Origin: Brachypodius melanocephalos
Lineage: Eukaryota; Chordata; Aves; Passeriformes; Pycnonotidae
DNA: 64,000 bases
Direction: 5' to 3'
NCBI GenBank assembly: GCA_013398615.1
Contig: VZSR01003806.1
Coordinates: 1,823,750-1,887,749 of the forward strand
The number at the start of each line of letters is the position of its first letter. Position 1 is the first letter of the stretch. Below, one piece after another: positions 40,467 to 51,814 of this stretch. The translations under genes were made by a program, and so were the position numbers. The notes under the pieces were generated by a model, which saw only the letters and a list, made by a program, of their open reading frames with translations, had not been told where the DNA came from and ran no database searches.

Positions 40467-40471
40467 AACAC

Positions 40472-41942
40472 AAACTTTTTGCCCACTTATTAACTTACAA
40501 TTCCTAAAATCTGTCTGCTTTTGCTTGCTTATGTTATATCCTAGGTATTTTAAAAAGTGTTTCCAATCAATTTTTAAAGAATAATTGTAGGTCATTGTAG
40601 TTAATGTGTTGCTTGTTGGCACAATCAAGATTTTCTAAAGGGAAAAAAAAGTGAAATTATTGCCAATAATTTATATTCATGACTTGAGATCAAAGTTTTC
40701 TTTCACCAAAATTATTAAGAGGACAACTAGACAGAGCCAGTATCAGTTAATGCATCTAAATACAAAGATTAGATCCTCAAATGCTTTTCATTAACTGCTG
40801 AATAACAACAGGAGAACCTCTGTGTTTAGAGATACATAAAGCTTTTTGCTGGGTTTGTCAAAAATAGTTGCTTAAGAAGTCAAGAACTTGCTTTAAAAAA
40901 AAAATCAAGTTACCAGAAATAGTCTTTGTGAAAAGGCACAGTCAGAGAAGTCACCTGTGATCACAGTGGCTTATCTTATATTCTGTTTAGAATGAACAAG
41001 GGTTGTTATTCTTTGTCTACCATACTGCTCAGGTATCAAAGGGGCTGCCAAAGTGAGGAGGAAATTGCTCAGTAAGCTAAAATGTCCTTTTAAAGTACAG
41101 ATGTTATTTCCCAATAAATCTCTTCGTGGATACTGTGTGGATTCCTCAGCATGAAGTGTTTGACTCTGAAAATGCATGGAATTGCCTCACACCTAGGACA
41201 CACTGAGTGCCTTTACAAAAAGTTAATTTCTTACACTACAATGTAAATGGATAACCCCTAGTGCTCTGGGCATGATTTTCCTCAAATAAGCTAGTTAATA
41301 TACTACACTTTATTTCTGACATCTAGGGGATGCAAGGAAACAGCTTCAGAATTGCTCAGTATTTTTCATTCCATTTTAAAAATAAATGTTGACATTCTGT
41401 AACCTAAGTTTCAGAGACGGTTTGGTACTTCAAGACAAGATTTGCAAAATATGTTGGTGCCTTTGGTTGCAGGTGAGAAACACAGCAGGCTAGATGTCAA
41501 AGTAAGACATCATTATTTCTAACTATTAATTTACAGTATAAATGAACATGGAATACCCAATGCAGCTCTGGAATTCCAGTTCAAAAGACACATAGTAGAA
41601 ACTGAAAACAGAGAACTCACACAATCAAAGGTATAGTTTAGTTTTCATGAGACTATAACTAGGATCAATAATCTGGAAAAAGAGACAAGTACAGAGTAGC
41701 AAGGGATATGACAGAAGGTTTTAATATCCACTATTAAGGCCAACAGAGAACAGCTGTCTCTATTAAGTAAAAGAACAGGATGTATCAAACAAAAACACCA
41801 GACTGCATATTCAAAACAAAGAGAAAAAGAAAATTCTTCACACAATGCATAGTGAAAGAAAAAAAATCTGGTAGCTTTATCTAGATTTTGCAGACCCTTT
41901 TGGACACTAATAAATGATATTGAAGGTGTTTTGTCTATAACC
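40472..41942. other. Gene-free DNA between two LTRs
   Basis: About 1.5 kb of AT-rich sequence between LTR A and the CR1 stub before LTR B. I see no retroviral motifs, so LTR A and LTR B are not the ends of one provirus. Confidence 0.65.
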
Positions 41943-42068
41943 ATGTAACAGTTTGTGTTGGAAGGGACCTTGAAGCTGATCTAGTTTTAGCCCTTCTGCC
42001 ATAGATAGGGACATCTTTCACTAGATAAGGTTTCCCAAAGCCCTGTACAACCTGACCTTCAACATTTC
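41943..42068 (-). mobile_element. CR1 LINE 3' stub, minus strand
   Basis: The plus strand reads GTTTGTGTTGGAAGGGACCT, then GCCCTTCTGCCATAGATAGG, AGATAAGGTTTCCCAAAGCC and CAACCTGACCTTCAACATTT, the reversed 3' end of CR1 in its normal order. It is cut off exactly where LTR B begins at 42069, so LTR B probably landed in or at the edge of this copy. I could not find a convincing continuation past LTR B. Confidence 0.87.
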
Positions 42069-42637
42069 TGTCATGGTTTAACCTGAGTAAGCAACTAAGT
42101 ACTATGCACTCCTCTGTTGTGCTGGAAGGAGGAGGAAAATTTTAAACTCATGTGTTCAGATAAGGACAGTGTAATAATTGATTTAAAATATGATAGTAAC
42201 ACTATGAATGATAAAAATAAAAATTTTACTACTGCTACTATTACTGCTACTGTTGGGGGAAGGGAAGGGAGAGAGAGAGAGACAATGAGAGAGAAAACCC
42301 AAGAGAAACAAGTGGCAATACAATTGCTCCTCACACACTCACTGACACCCAGCTCATCCCTAAGCAGTTATCAGGTCCTTCCAGCCAACTCGCCCCAGTT
42401 TACAATGAGTATGGTGTTCAGTGGAATGGAATATCAGCTGTCCTGGACGTGCTTCCTCCCGACTTCTTGTACACCTGTTTCCTGGCAGAGCATGGGAAAC
42501 TGAAAAGTTCTTATATAGAATACACACTAACAACTAAAACATGTCCGTGGTATCAAAGCTAGAATTCTACTATATCCAAATCACACCACTTTACCATCTG
42601 CTGAGAAGATAATTAACTTCCACTCTGAATTATATCA
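42069..42637 (-). mobile_element. Solo LTR B (avian ERV), minus strand, 569 bp
   Basis: Opens on the plus strand with TGTCATGGTTTAACCTGAGT and closes GAATTATATCA, giving TG...CA ends. Its first bases match LTR A (TGTCAT.GT.TAA.CC). Shared later blocks include a GAGTATGGTGT-like stretch near 42408, GGAATATCAGCTGTCCTGG near 42427, and CTCCCGACTTCTTGT near 42455. The middle (42190-42310) differs from A and includes an ACT-rich stretch and a G/GA-rich stretch (42254-42285), so B is a different subfamily. No clean target duplication is visible: ATTTC lies before and TGTAT after. The 128-codon frame at 42117-42503 and the 79-codon frame opposite lie inside it and are not genes. Confidence 0.82.
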
Positions 42638-43656
42638 TGTATCTGTGAGCTAGCTTTATCCTTCTAAAATTCAGGTGTGTTTTCTGTACAGTTTAGTTGA
42701 TACTAGATCAACAGAGATGGACACCATCTTCTACAAAATATTTCTTCTTATCTATTTAAGGCTTCATTTTTAGGATGGAATGGATTGCCCTAATAGAGAT
42801 ATTTTTTCTATGTCTAAATCTTAGAAGAATGAGTAGCTTTTCTGGGCTCTTTTGAAAAGTAGTCACGTTGCTTATGATATTTAGCAGAATGATACAAATG
42901 AGAAAGAAAAAAGGAAAAAATTAACAAGAATCAGAAAAAAAAAGCAGTTGAGAAAACAACTTCCTTCCAAGGTCATCTGCTTTTGTTTAGCTTAGTTTTT
43001 ATAGTAAAGAACTATTCTATTAAGGCACATGGGTGAATATTTATTATATCTTTGAGGCTGAGTGAACAACATTGCCATTGGTAGCAGTACAAGATTTTAT
43101 CCACAATTTTCGCCTCTTATCTTTGCTACCACTGGTGACAGAAACGCTGTTACGGGGAATTTTATCCATTTGTTCTTCCTGAGTTAGGCGTCATTTCTGA
43201 CTGGCATTTTGGGCAGTGCTGCCCTCCATTGCCCTTGTGTGGAGCTAATGAAAGACATTACAATTCTGTAATTCCACAATCTTCATCCTTGGCAGGCTAT
43301 GAAGAGATAGCTCTGCTATGGCATTTTGCATTTTAGTCTCTATAATCTTGAACATATTTTCCAAGGATTCTAATTATTTAAACTTCTTTAGAAAAAACCA
43401 AATATTTTGAAAGAAATCAAGTTCTCTGCTAGCCGAGTCAGCATTCTAACAAACTACAGTCACTGGATAGACAGCTAAAAGTTAAGTCTCTATCCCTGTG
43501 ATAAAGAAATACAAATTCAAGTGTGATGGAACTATGTCTAAAAGTTAATTAGAAAAAGAATCACTTCAATTGTCCTTAAGACTGTATGATGCCGCTGTAA
43601 AATCCTGTCCCGAGCATGCCATGCCTTACACAATCTCACCAGAAGCAATCCAGGCG

Positions 43657-43695
<39 letters not shown>

Positions 43696-46168
43696 AAAAA
43701 AAGCTGTTTCATGGGTTTAAAATAATACATAGGAAAATAAATCACAGGTGAAATATCTTGGCTTAAAATGCAATGATAAAGGCAAGAAGGAAGGAAAAGG
43801 GTCTTCAAAATGGTACTACTTCTACACTCCTTAAATAGAAGCTAGACTTTTAGCCTTAAAGATTGCCTGCAAGGGATATTGTTCTACCAAGGCTGAGACT
43901 CAGCTACATAAAAAACAAAAGGAAGAGCAGATATTATTTTCAATAATTTCATGTTTCAAAGTCCTTAGTGAGATACAAATATTTTTATGTTATTTTCAGA
44001 TTGTGAGACGATGAATAGTCACCGCAAATATAAAGATACTAATTGGTAGTGGGGAAGATTTTCATGATGGTCTACTCAGTTTTGGCCAGAGTAACACCTA
44101 AGAAAATGGACTAAAACAAGGAACCCATTTGTTTTATCTAGTACAAAATATTGTTCAATTCAATCTGGCAAAAAATTGATCCTTCCTTTCCCTGCTCTAC
44201 ATTGTCTTGCCCTTACATCCCCTTTTCCTCTTCCCTTCCTCATTCCTTAACACCTCTTCCCATTTTCTTTTCACCACCTTTCCACCTTACATACACCTTT
44301 AAATGAATCATTTTTAACAGAAGACACCCATTAAAAGGAGATACTATTTGCAGAGTATAATAACTCTTATTATAAAATGTAAAAAGCTATTCTATTTTTA
44401 GTCAGCAAACAAAGAGAAATTTTAATGTCTTTAAAAGGATTATTTTAAAAATTAGAAATTGGAAAATACAGAAATATTTTTAATAATTATTTCTTTATAT
44501 GGAATAGCAAATTTTGAAAATGTTGTGATAAATGTGCAATAAATACTTCAAAGTATTTATTATGTCTGTTATATAGTACTTTGGCTTACAATAAGTGTAA
44601 ATGGACAATGAAAACATTAAATCCTATATAAAATTAATTGGCTTAAAACTATAATGGGACATTACTGAACAAATCAAAATCCAAATTACCTGTTCTGACA
44701 ATTACTCTGTGAAAGATACTGTAAAATAAACATTTCACAGCATTTTTGTGAAGAAAATTTTTCTGCAAAAATTTTCATCCAGCATTGTGCCTTTCTGTAT
44801 CAGGTAAAGGAACTGATAACATTTTTTTCTACTCTGATATTGATAGTCCTATTTAATCTTCAATTTAATTTATAGTTAAAGTCAAAATTTAGCAGAACTT
44901 ACAAGGTTTTTTTGAGGGACTAAAGAACAATATTTTGAGTGAAAGTAGCATTTTTCCTAACTTTCTGGAAACATTTGTATAATTTAAATTATGGCTTGGA
45001 TTAGGTGCATTGCAGAATTTCATCTAAAAACAATTGTGTGTCTTGAATCCAACAAAAGTAGATAAAATTGAATCAAGGTGTAACATACTTTACCTGCTCC
45101 ATAGTCACAAAAACTTAGGAATCAGCACAAATTAGAATAGTCACAGGCAGCAAATGAAAGGGCAATTAGGTTACATTTCACTATAAAAGCTATTAAAGTT
45201 CACTGCTGTAAACTTTAACTGCAACTATCTTGTTTTCTGTACAGCAACCTTCAAAATTTTTGGACCTATCTAGGATCAGTTTTCCTCACACTAATTTGTT
45301 TCCATTACTTTTGTGGTTTTGAGATCAGTATGTCTCCTTTTTTCAAATTGTCTTTATGCAAATTACAAATTTTCAGTTACAGATATTACATTTTGCAGAC
45401 AGCAAGATTAAACTCATATATGAAATTTTATAAAAAGTTGCATTTTTTCATCATGTTCTTCATTTTTTTTTTAACTTCTGTTTTCAGTTGAGAACAGCAT
45501 AAAAAATGCTATTAATTTTTATTAATTATCTTGGGTAATATAAATTTCCTCACTATTCTCTTTGGTCCCTGGGTAATTACGACAGTAGGAAAAAAAACTA
45601 AGAAAAGACAGCTAGAAAAAAATTTTCATTTCAAAATATCTGGCGTCACCTATTTTGAAACAGACTTAATGAGCTGATACAATTAACATTCTTTCTTGTC
45701 ATCCTCAGGATAATGTAATTACATAACTACCTCACAAAGTTAATGGGGGACCTGTAACATTACTGAAAGTAGTCAGGTCCTTTAGGTAAGTATATCGGAG
45801 TCTGCAGACCAAAAACATAAGTACTAATGTCAACACTCACTTGAATAAGCTGTGCATTTCTGAAGATTATTTGTTACATTAAAAAAAAAAAGAAAAAATA
45901 AAGATTCTGTGGGGCACTGAGTAACAAGGTTATTTGGGCTGGCAGGCCTGCAACCATGCAGTTAAAATTAAAGGGCCTTGAGATGGATTTTACAGTCTTT
46001 GTTTCAGAAATGTTTTTCTTGAACTGAATCTCTGACAATATTTATCTACTTAAGATCCCTTGTGATACTGAAAACAATGTCTTGCATCTAAACTCTCCTA
46101 TATAGGCGTAGTTTAGATGAATGATCATTCTTCATCTATTTTATATGGATTTTGGTAGAGAATTGTAC
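42638..46168. other. AT-rich gene-free DNA with A32 tract
   Basis: No gene is supported. The longest pure homopolymer in the window (32 A) is at 43660-43691. A moderately GC-richer patch near 43120-43260 has no recognisable identity. Confidence 0.58.
43660..43691. repeat. A32 homopolymer
   Basis: Thirty-two uninterrupted A bases. Upstream (about 43570-43659) is unremarkable sequence with no recognised gene or CR1. CR1 elements do not end in poly(A), so this is either slippage expansion or the tail of an unrecognised retrocopy. Confidence 0.95.
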
Positions 46169-46618
46169 TGTCTCTGACTAGAATAGGATTAACTTTTTTT
46201 TACAGCACTGCACTGGTGCTGTCTTTTTAAAAGACACTGCTGACAACCCAACAGTGTTTTGAGTATTTCTGAGCAGTGCTTGCACAGCATCAAGGACTTC
46301 TCTGTTTCTTGCCCTCTGCCCTGCTCAGTGGGTAGGATGGGAGTGCTCCAAATCAACAGAAATATATTTTACACCATGGGATACCACACTCAACAACAAA
46401 AGATTATGAAGGCATGTCTGTGGTTATGATGTTTATCTTCCCAAGAAAATGTTACATACACTGGGGTCCTGCTAAAGGGGGCTGTACATCGCCTGACAGT
46501 GGGAAGTAGTGAATAAATTCCTCTTCTTCGTTTGCACACTTAGCTTTTGCTTCACTTTTAATCCATGGCAGAGGGTAATGAGACACTGGATGGTGGCTGC
46601 TCTTTGGTGGCAGTGACA
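46169..46618 (+). mobile_element. Solo LTR C (avian ERV), plus strand, about 450 bp
   Basis: Sense-oriented member of the same superfamily as LTRs A and B. It opens TGTCTCTGACTAGAATAGGA and ends near GGTGGCAGTGACA. Internal landmarks in order: GAGCAGTGCTTGCACAGCAT near 46270, TCTTCCCAAGAAAATGTTAC at 46437-46456, and TGGGAAGTAGTGAATAAATTCC-type sequence at 46500-46521, which is the complement of a segment in LTR A. The TATA-equivalent position reads CAACAACAAAAGA (46391-46403) and the expected poly(A) signal reads TTTTAATCC, so both look decayed. No target duplication is evident: TGTAC before, AAGAT after. No proviral interior adjoins it. Confidence 0.8.
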
Positions 46619-48275
46619 AAGATAAAGCATAATTTATGTTTTCAGTGAGTGTACTACTACCTTTTTTTGGGAATTTGATGCTGTTGAAGCTTTACCACTG
46701 TGCAGCTGTGTTTGAATGCTACCAGATGGATACTGTAGCCTGGTATTTTCTTATTTTGGAAAATATCACAAGCTAGTTCACAGAAGAATGAATGAGGACG
46801 TACAGTAAGTGTCATCCAGCCTGCCTCACTTCAAATAAAACCCTCTGAACACAGAAAAAAAACCTAAAACAAATTAAAAACCCCACAAAACAACAATGAC
46901 AAAAAAACCCAACCCAAACCTGAAACAAACAAAACAAGAATATTAACAGTTTGATTCACAGCAAATAATTTTATCCAGAGTACCTAGACATTAGGAGTCT
47001 GTTCTCATCTCCGATACAGACATGTGCAATGTGCCATTACAAAATTCTGAATGCAAGTTTAGATGACAAGAGGAGACTAGCCATAGTGGAGGGAAATTTT
47101 CTGTTGAAACACATCTTCCAGAATAAACTATCCAAACTATATCTAAAGACTAAAGGGTTTTTATATCTTAATTGGTATCCTTTTAGGACAGATAGAGTTT
47201 AAATAATACTGAAAATGCTGTTGATATTTCCTAAAATTTGAGTCTGTGTGAAGCCAGGAGTGAAGGAAAATGTCACCAGCATTTTGTTTTATTTGACAAA
47301 TGCATACTACATGCTCAATGGCTAGTCCTTGAAACCCTAGCTTACAGATGTCAGCCAAGACACCTTTAAGGCAAGAAAAAAAATAGTTCTCCAAGGCATA
47401 GTTTCCTTTGTGCTCTGGGTTGTTTAAGGTTGAAATGTGAGCTCTCTTGTCTTTGGCTTCATTTGAAGTTTGAGCCCTAGATCTGTCCCTTCTGCCTTCT
47501 CAGTTCCTACTCATTTACTGCTGTGTTCCACCTCTGCCATGGGCAGATTTGTTTCATGCTGCTGTCCAGGTAATATCTTTTGCAGATTACAGAAGTATGT
47601 AACTTCCAGACTTTTATGAAAATCTGACTATATATTTACATTATTCTCTGAATTCTTAGAGTTCTGTCTTGAATACATATCAAAAATATTTATTTCATTG
47701 ATATGTTTTCCACATAGCATTTGGGGTGGCACAGACTGACTATTTTATTTCTGTAACATTTTTCTGTAACATTTATGTGCCATGTTCTTAACTGCTTTAA
47801 CCTTGTGTTTGTACCTTATGTTCTTATGACCCACACTCTTCCTTTATAGGAGTAAATACATTGCAAAATCTCATATTCCACATGCTTACACGACCTTTTA
47901 GAGAATAAGATGGAATTAATAAGGATTAAGGGCATGGTATTTTACTCAGATTGCAGTGGTCAATTGTATAACCATGTGATGGGGAACAATGGGCTAGGGA
48001 GCTATTGTTTTGATGATCATTTTAAGCAAATAGATCACAAGCTGAACATGAGCTACCAATGTCATGTCCTGTGAAAAAGGCAAATATCATTCTAACATAT
48101 TTAAATATCAGTTTGACTCACATTTCAATAATCCATCAAATCATTTTCAACATTTTTGAGGTTTCAACTAGCATATGGTGGTCAGTTTGGGTTACTGTGG
48201 TTAAGACAGATGTGTACAAATGGGATACTGGAGACAGCTGTGAGAATGATCAGGCATAAAAAAGGAAGAACTAAG

Positions 48276-48360
48276 ACAAAAAAACAAAAACAACAACAAC
48301 AACAAAAAAACAACAAAACAAAAACTCAAAACAACAACAACAACAACAACAAAAATACAA
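48276..48360. repeat. (CAA)n-rich simple repeat
   Basis: CAA triplets in two blocks joined by A-rich sequence, with AAAAC variants. The Q/N/K-rich frame over it (48156-48401) is a simple-repeat translation. Confidence 0.93.
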
Positions 48361-49368
48361 CTAAAAAACCACCCCAAAACTTAGAGATATTTTTTCAATA
48401 AATTGAACTTAAAACTTTTTTTCCAGAGATGGCATAATAATAGTTTTCACATAGTGAATAGCGCCAAATAACCTGAATAGGTCAGGTTAGACTGTAGTCT
48501 CTTTAGACTGAGCCTGCCTTGGTATGAAATAGATAGACGGGGTAACTTTGAAAGGTCATTCTTTTCTACCCTGATTTTATTATTAAAAGTACTTTTTGTA
48601 GATTTACCTTGAATTGTGAATTGATGGGCTACATTTTATCCCATGCTAAGAACAGAGCATAAACTTTTACCATGAAAAAGGGAAAAACAGCTCTTGTGTT
48701 TGAAAGATTAAACATTTGGGACATTAGAGTGTTCTGATTAGTTCTGCTCAAATGAGAGTATATGTGCTTCTACGATCATATTGATGACTTCTTTTAATGG
48801 TGCTTCCTTTGTTAAATATCCCTCATTCTCAGACAATGGGTAGCCATTGTCACATACAAAAATGTGTGTTATCAATATAGGCTGCTACATATTTTGCAAG
48901 GTCCTGCATCAATCAGGATGTGTAAATGTAATCAACATAAAAAATGCCAGATCTAATTAGTTTTTTATTTTTCCTAACATTATCAGTATATTTAGATGTT
49001 ACATGGAATGTTGGCTTATAAAACAAAAGACAACCTATGTATAGTCTTAAGGCAGTTATAACTTTTAAAAAGTCATCAGTTTTCATCTGTTCCCCAACAG
49101 ACTTTTGGTTGCATAAAGGGATATTTTCCTGTCCATTTCCTTTCTTGATCACTTTCTGTTCAGTCTCTGCTGTTGCTGAGAAAAGTTTAAAAAAATTATA
49201 TGGGAGGAAGATGTATTTCTCTTGGAAAGTGAGTAGATTGCTGAATCATTTCAAAATGGTATTTTCTGGCCTGACAATCAATCTAACAAACAGAATCCTA
49301 AAAGCTAAAACAGAGAGCCATAAAAATTAAATTGAGAGATTTATACAGTTTAAAATATGCAAGCTGTT

Positions 49369-49405
49369 GTCACACATACACACACTTGCACACACACATA
49401 CAAAG
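49369..49405. repeat. Imperfect (CA)n microsatellite
   Basis: CACACATACACACACTTGCA followed by further CA units. Interrupted and therefore probably stable. Confidence 0.85.
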
Positions 49406-50499
49406 TTTTGTTCTATCAAAACTTATGTGTATGCATATATGCATACATACACATAAAGTTCAGTTATTGTATCTCAGGATATATAAGTTCCTAAAACTTA
49501 CATTAATAGGAAGCCATCAGGCTGTTTCATCTTTTTTTTTCTTTTTTTCTTATTTTTTTTTCTGTAGCTGCTCCACTGAAAGAATTCCTTTCATGTGTTG
49601 TAATACAAGCATACATTTTCATGCAGCTGTTAAAATCTGAATCATTATTGCTGTTATCAGGAAGACTATATCCCTTTGCATACAAATTGTTCTCTTCCAA
49701 ATTCTTTTCCTAAATGAATCAAAATGAAACTAAATTAAATTATATGTATATATAAAACTTATCTGCATTATGCTATGAATTATTTCCTCAGAATCTGCTT
49801 GTGCCAGTGATACTACATTAAAGATAAACATAACCACAATAGGGGCATTTTACTGATGATTACACAATTTCATCACTAGAAACTAATTTTGGTGATAGAA
49901 ATATTAGCACAATGCTACAATGACAATGCATTATTTACTGTAAATAGGTTGTAATGCTTTTCAAATTATAAGAACACTTTTCTAAGTGTGGGGCTTAAAA
50001 AGAGCTATTCATTTAAAAAAAAAAAAAAAAAGGAAAAAAAGTAAGAGTTATATGAAGATGAGTTCTGTATGCTTCAAATATCCTTTCTCAGTTTATGGTC
50101 TGAGAAAATACTTGAACTCTTTGTCACAAGTACAGACTGTTTAAACAAAATTTCTTTAGGATTTTGAGGTGCTCCTGTCCCAACAGCAGTGAAATGTGAG
50201 TTATGAGAACTGAAAAAGTTCACCTCTGATACATAGTTTCTATATAGGGAATAAATTTGGAATAGTTGTGGTACAAGGGTTCCCCAAAGCATGAGGGCCT
50301 CATGCATCAACTCTGACTTACATGGAGAGCTTTGAAATAGCAATTATTTCATAAATATTTTGCAAGAACAACTTACACAAAAAAAAGGGGGTGGAGGGAA
50401 GTTGGGGTTTGGAGTTGAGGGGGTTTTTTCCATCATTGTTTCTAATCCAGACACTCTCCAAAAGAAAGAGACTACAGTTTTCAAATTCCTTGTGTTTAT

Positions 50500-50975
50500 G
50501 TGTCAAGGTAGTGTTCCAAGGGGGAAGCTGTGTGGGCTCTGTGAGGGGAGGCTGGGGCTGCCTCAGCCGGACACAGCCAGTTCCAGCCAGACACAGCCAG
50601 TTCCAGCCAGACACAGCTGGTTCCGGACGGGCACAGCCAGTTGCAGCCAGAAACAGCCAGTTCCAGCTGGACACACCCAGTTCCAGATGGAAACAGCCGG
50701 TTCCAGCCAGATACAGCTGGTTTTAGCCAGATCCAACTGCCCACCGCAGGGCGCGGCTGAGCCACAGCTGAGGCAGGAGCAGCACTGGAGAAAAAACAAA
50801 TTAAGGAAGGGGAAAATGCTGCATGGCAGAGGAGAGTGAGAAAAAAAAGAAAATGAGAAAAATATCTTTGCTGACACAGAGGTGAGAGATGAAGGAGGGG
50901 AGAAGATGTTGCTGGTCTGGGAGAACAGGTTCCCCTGCAGCTTATGGAGGAGCCCATGAAAGGCAGCAGCCGTTA
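50500..50975. mobile_element. Dispersed avian repeat-like block with internal minisatellite
   Basis: A GC-richer block that I recognise only loosely from other bird sequence. The minus strand reads CATGGGCTCCTCCATAAGCT and GCAGGGGAACCTGTTCTCCC (50960-50925), then CTCACCTCTGTGTCAGCAAA (near 50886), a T-rich part, and CACAGAGCCCACACAGCTTC (near 50540). These resemble parts of a multi-copy avian element, probably LTR-type, whose name I cannot give. A nine-unit 20-bp minisatellite occupies 50561-50740. Five overlapping frames of 111-159 codons on both strands cross it, but they share the repeat and none is a gene. Confidence 0.45.
50561..50740. repeat. 20-bp minisatellite, nine units (decamer-based)
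   Basis: Nine contiguous 20-bp units with no length change, consensus TTCCAGCCAGACACAGCCAG. Each unit is two related decamers that share CAGCCAG, so the true period is close to 10 bp. Copies differ by substitutions only (CCAG to CTGG or CCGG, ACACAG to AAACAG). Because 20 is not a multiple of 3, the units cycle through three frames every 60 bp. The unit lacks stops in most frames, which is why long frames pile up here. Confidence 0.95.
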
Positions 50976-51489
50976 TTGAAAAAGGTGTTTGTGGTTGCAA
51001 TTTTATGAAATTAATGAAAAAAATCAATTTTTATATTTTTTGGTTAGAACTGTTGGAAGATTTGCATATTTTTGAAGGACATTAGCAAATGTTGTGTGAG
51101 TGCAGCTTGTCATGATGCAGTAGCCAACTAGGCAGCATTTTCTTTGGCAGTAGAGAGAAGACATCTTGGGAAGGTATTACATCCCTCTGGAAAAATGTTA
51201 TGATGCCACTCCTGACACCAATTAAGGCTATGATGCTCTGGAATAACGTTAGGATTCAGTCATTGAAAGATGACTGTCTGAATTAAGAGACCTTATGATA
51301 AAGTGAACAATACAGATTGCATTTAAGAGTAAATGTGAGAGAGACAGAGATAGAAATAGGAATGGGGCAGGGAGAAACAGAGAGAGAGAGATTATAGTCA
51401 CCATGTCTTCCCTGGCCCTTTTTTTGATCTTCCCAGTTGTGGGATCCCCAGAGTATTCTTCTAGAGAAACCACTTTTATACAGTCTAAG
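50976..51489. other. AT-rich DNA with GA-rich patch
   Basis: No gene is seen. A purine-rich GA/GAGA patch runs from about 51338 to 51391. The minus-strand 74-codon frame across it is low complexity. Confidence 0.6.
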
Positions 51490-51630
51490 TCACAGAATCA
51501 CAGAATCAACTGTGTTGGAAAAGACTTCTGAGACCATTGAGTCCAACCTATAACTCAACACCAACTTGTCAACTAAACTATGGCTGAATGCCACATCCAG
51601 TCTTTTCTTAAACACCTCCAGGGAGGGTTA
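51490..51630 (-). mobile_element. CR1 LINE 3' stub, minus strand
   Basis: The plus strand reads TCACAGAATCACAGAATCAA, then GTTGGAAAAGACTTCTGAGA, ATTGAGTCCAACCTATAACT, GAATGCCACATCCAGTCTTT and CTTAAACACCTCCAGGGAGG. This is the reversed CR1 3' end including two 8-bp terminal repeats. The match stops near 51630 and unrelated sequence leading into the 58-bp repeat follows. Confidence 0.9.
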
Positions 51631-51814
51631 GTCCAGAGGCATATATGCCATTCTGACAACTTGGGATGGCATGTGTGTAAACGGTTGCTTCCTTTCCCAC
51701 AGTTTTTTCATGATGGGACCTTTTATCCAAACAGATTACTCAGATTTGCCTCCCCAGGCCTTGCACCTTCCTGTTGTTTCATCCATGCTCTTGCCACAAT
51801 CTACATAGTGGAAC
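51631..51814. other. Unidentified sequence leading into the 58-bp repeat
   Basis: About 180 bp with no recognised family. It ends in GTGGAAC (51808-51814), whose inverted copy GTTCCAC lies at 51947-51953 beyond the tandem repeat. Confidence 0.5.

Larger units (their letters stand above)
46619..50495. other. AT-rich gene-free DNA with CAA and CA repeats
   Basis: No gene is supported. It holds an A/C-rich stretch near 46853-46940, the CAA repeat at 48276-48360, a CA-rich patch at 49369-49405, an 18-bp perfect palindrome at 49429-49446 (GTATGCATATATGCATAC), and an A tract near 50014-50040. Confidence 0.58.

Noticed and set aside
42117..42503. 128-codon plus-strand frame with K/E-rich segment
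   Set aside because: It lies entirely within LTR B in antisense and covers its GA-rich patch.
39895..42637. LTR A and LTR B as the two ends of one provirus
   Set aside because: They differ in their middle sequence, the interval between them has no retroviral motifs, and it contains a CR1 stub.
48545..48590. TTGAAAGGTCATTCTTTTCTACC, vaguely like a CR1 3' end
   Set aside because: Too short and too diverged to separate from chance.
50360..51027. Five overlapping frames of 111-159 codons on both strands, W/G/L-rich on the minus strand
   Set aside because: They all cross the 20-bp minisatellite. The stop-free unit cycles through frames, and no frame has a domain or a preferred strand.
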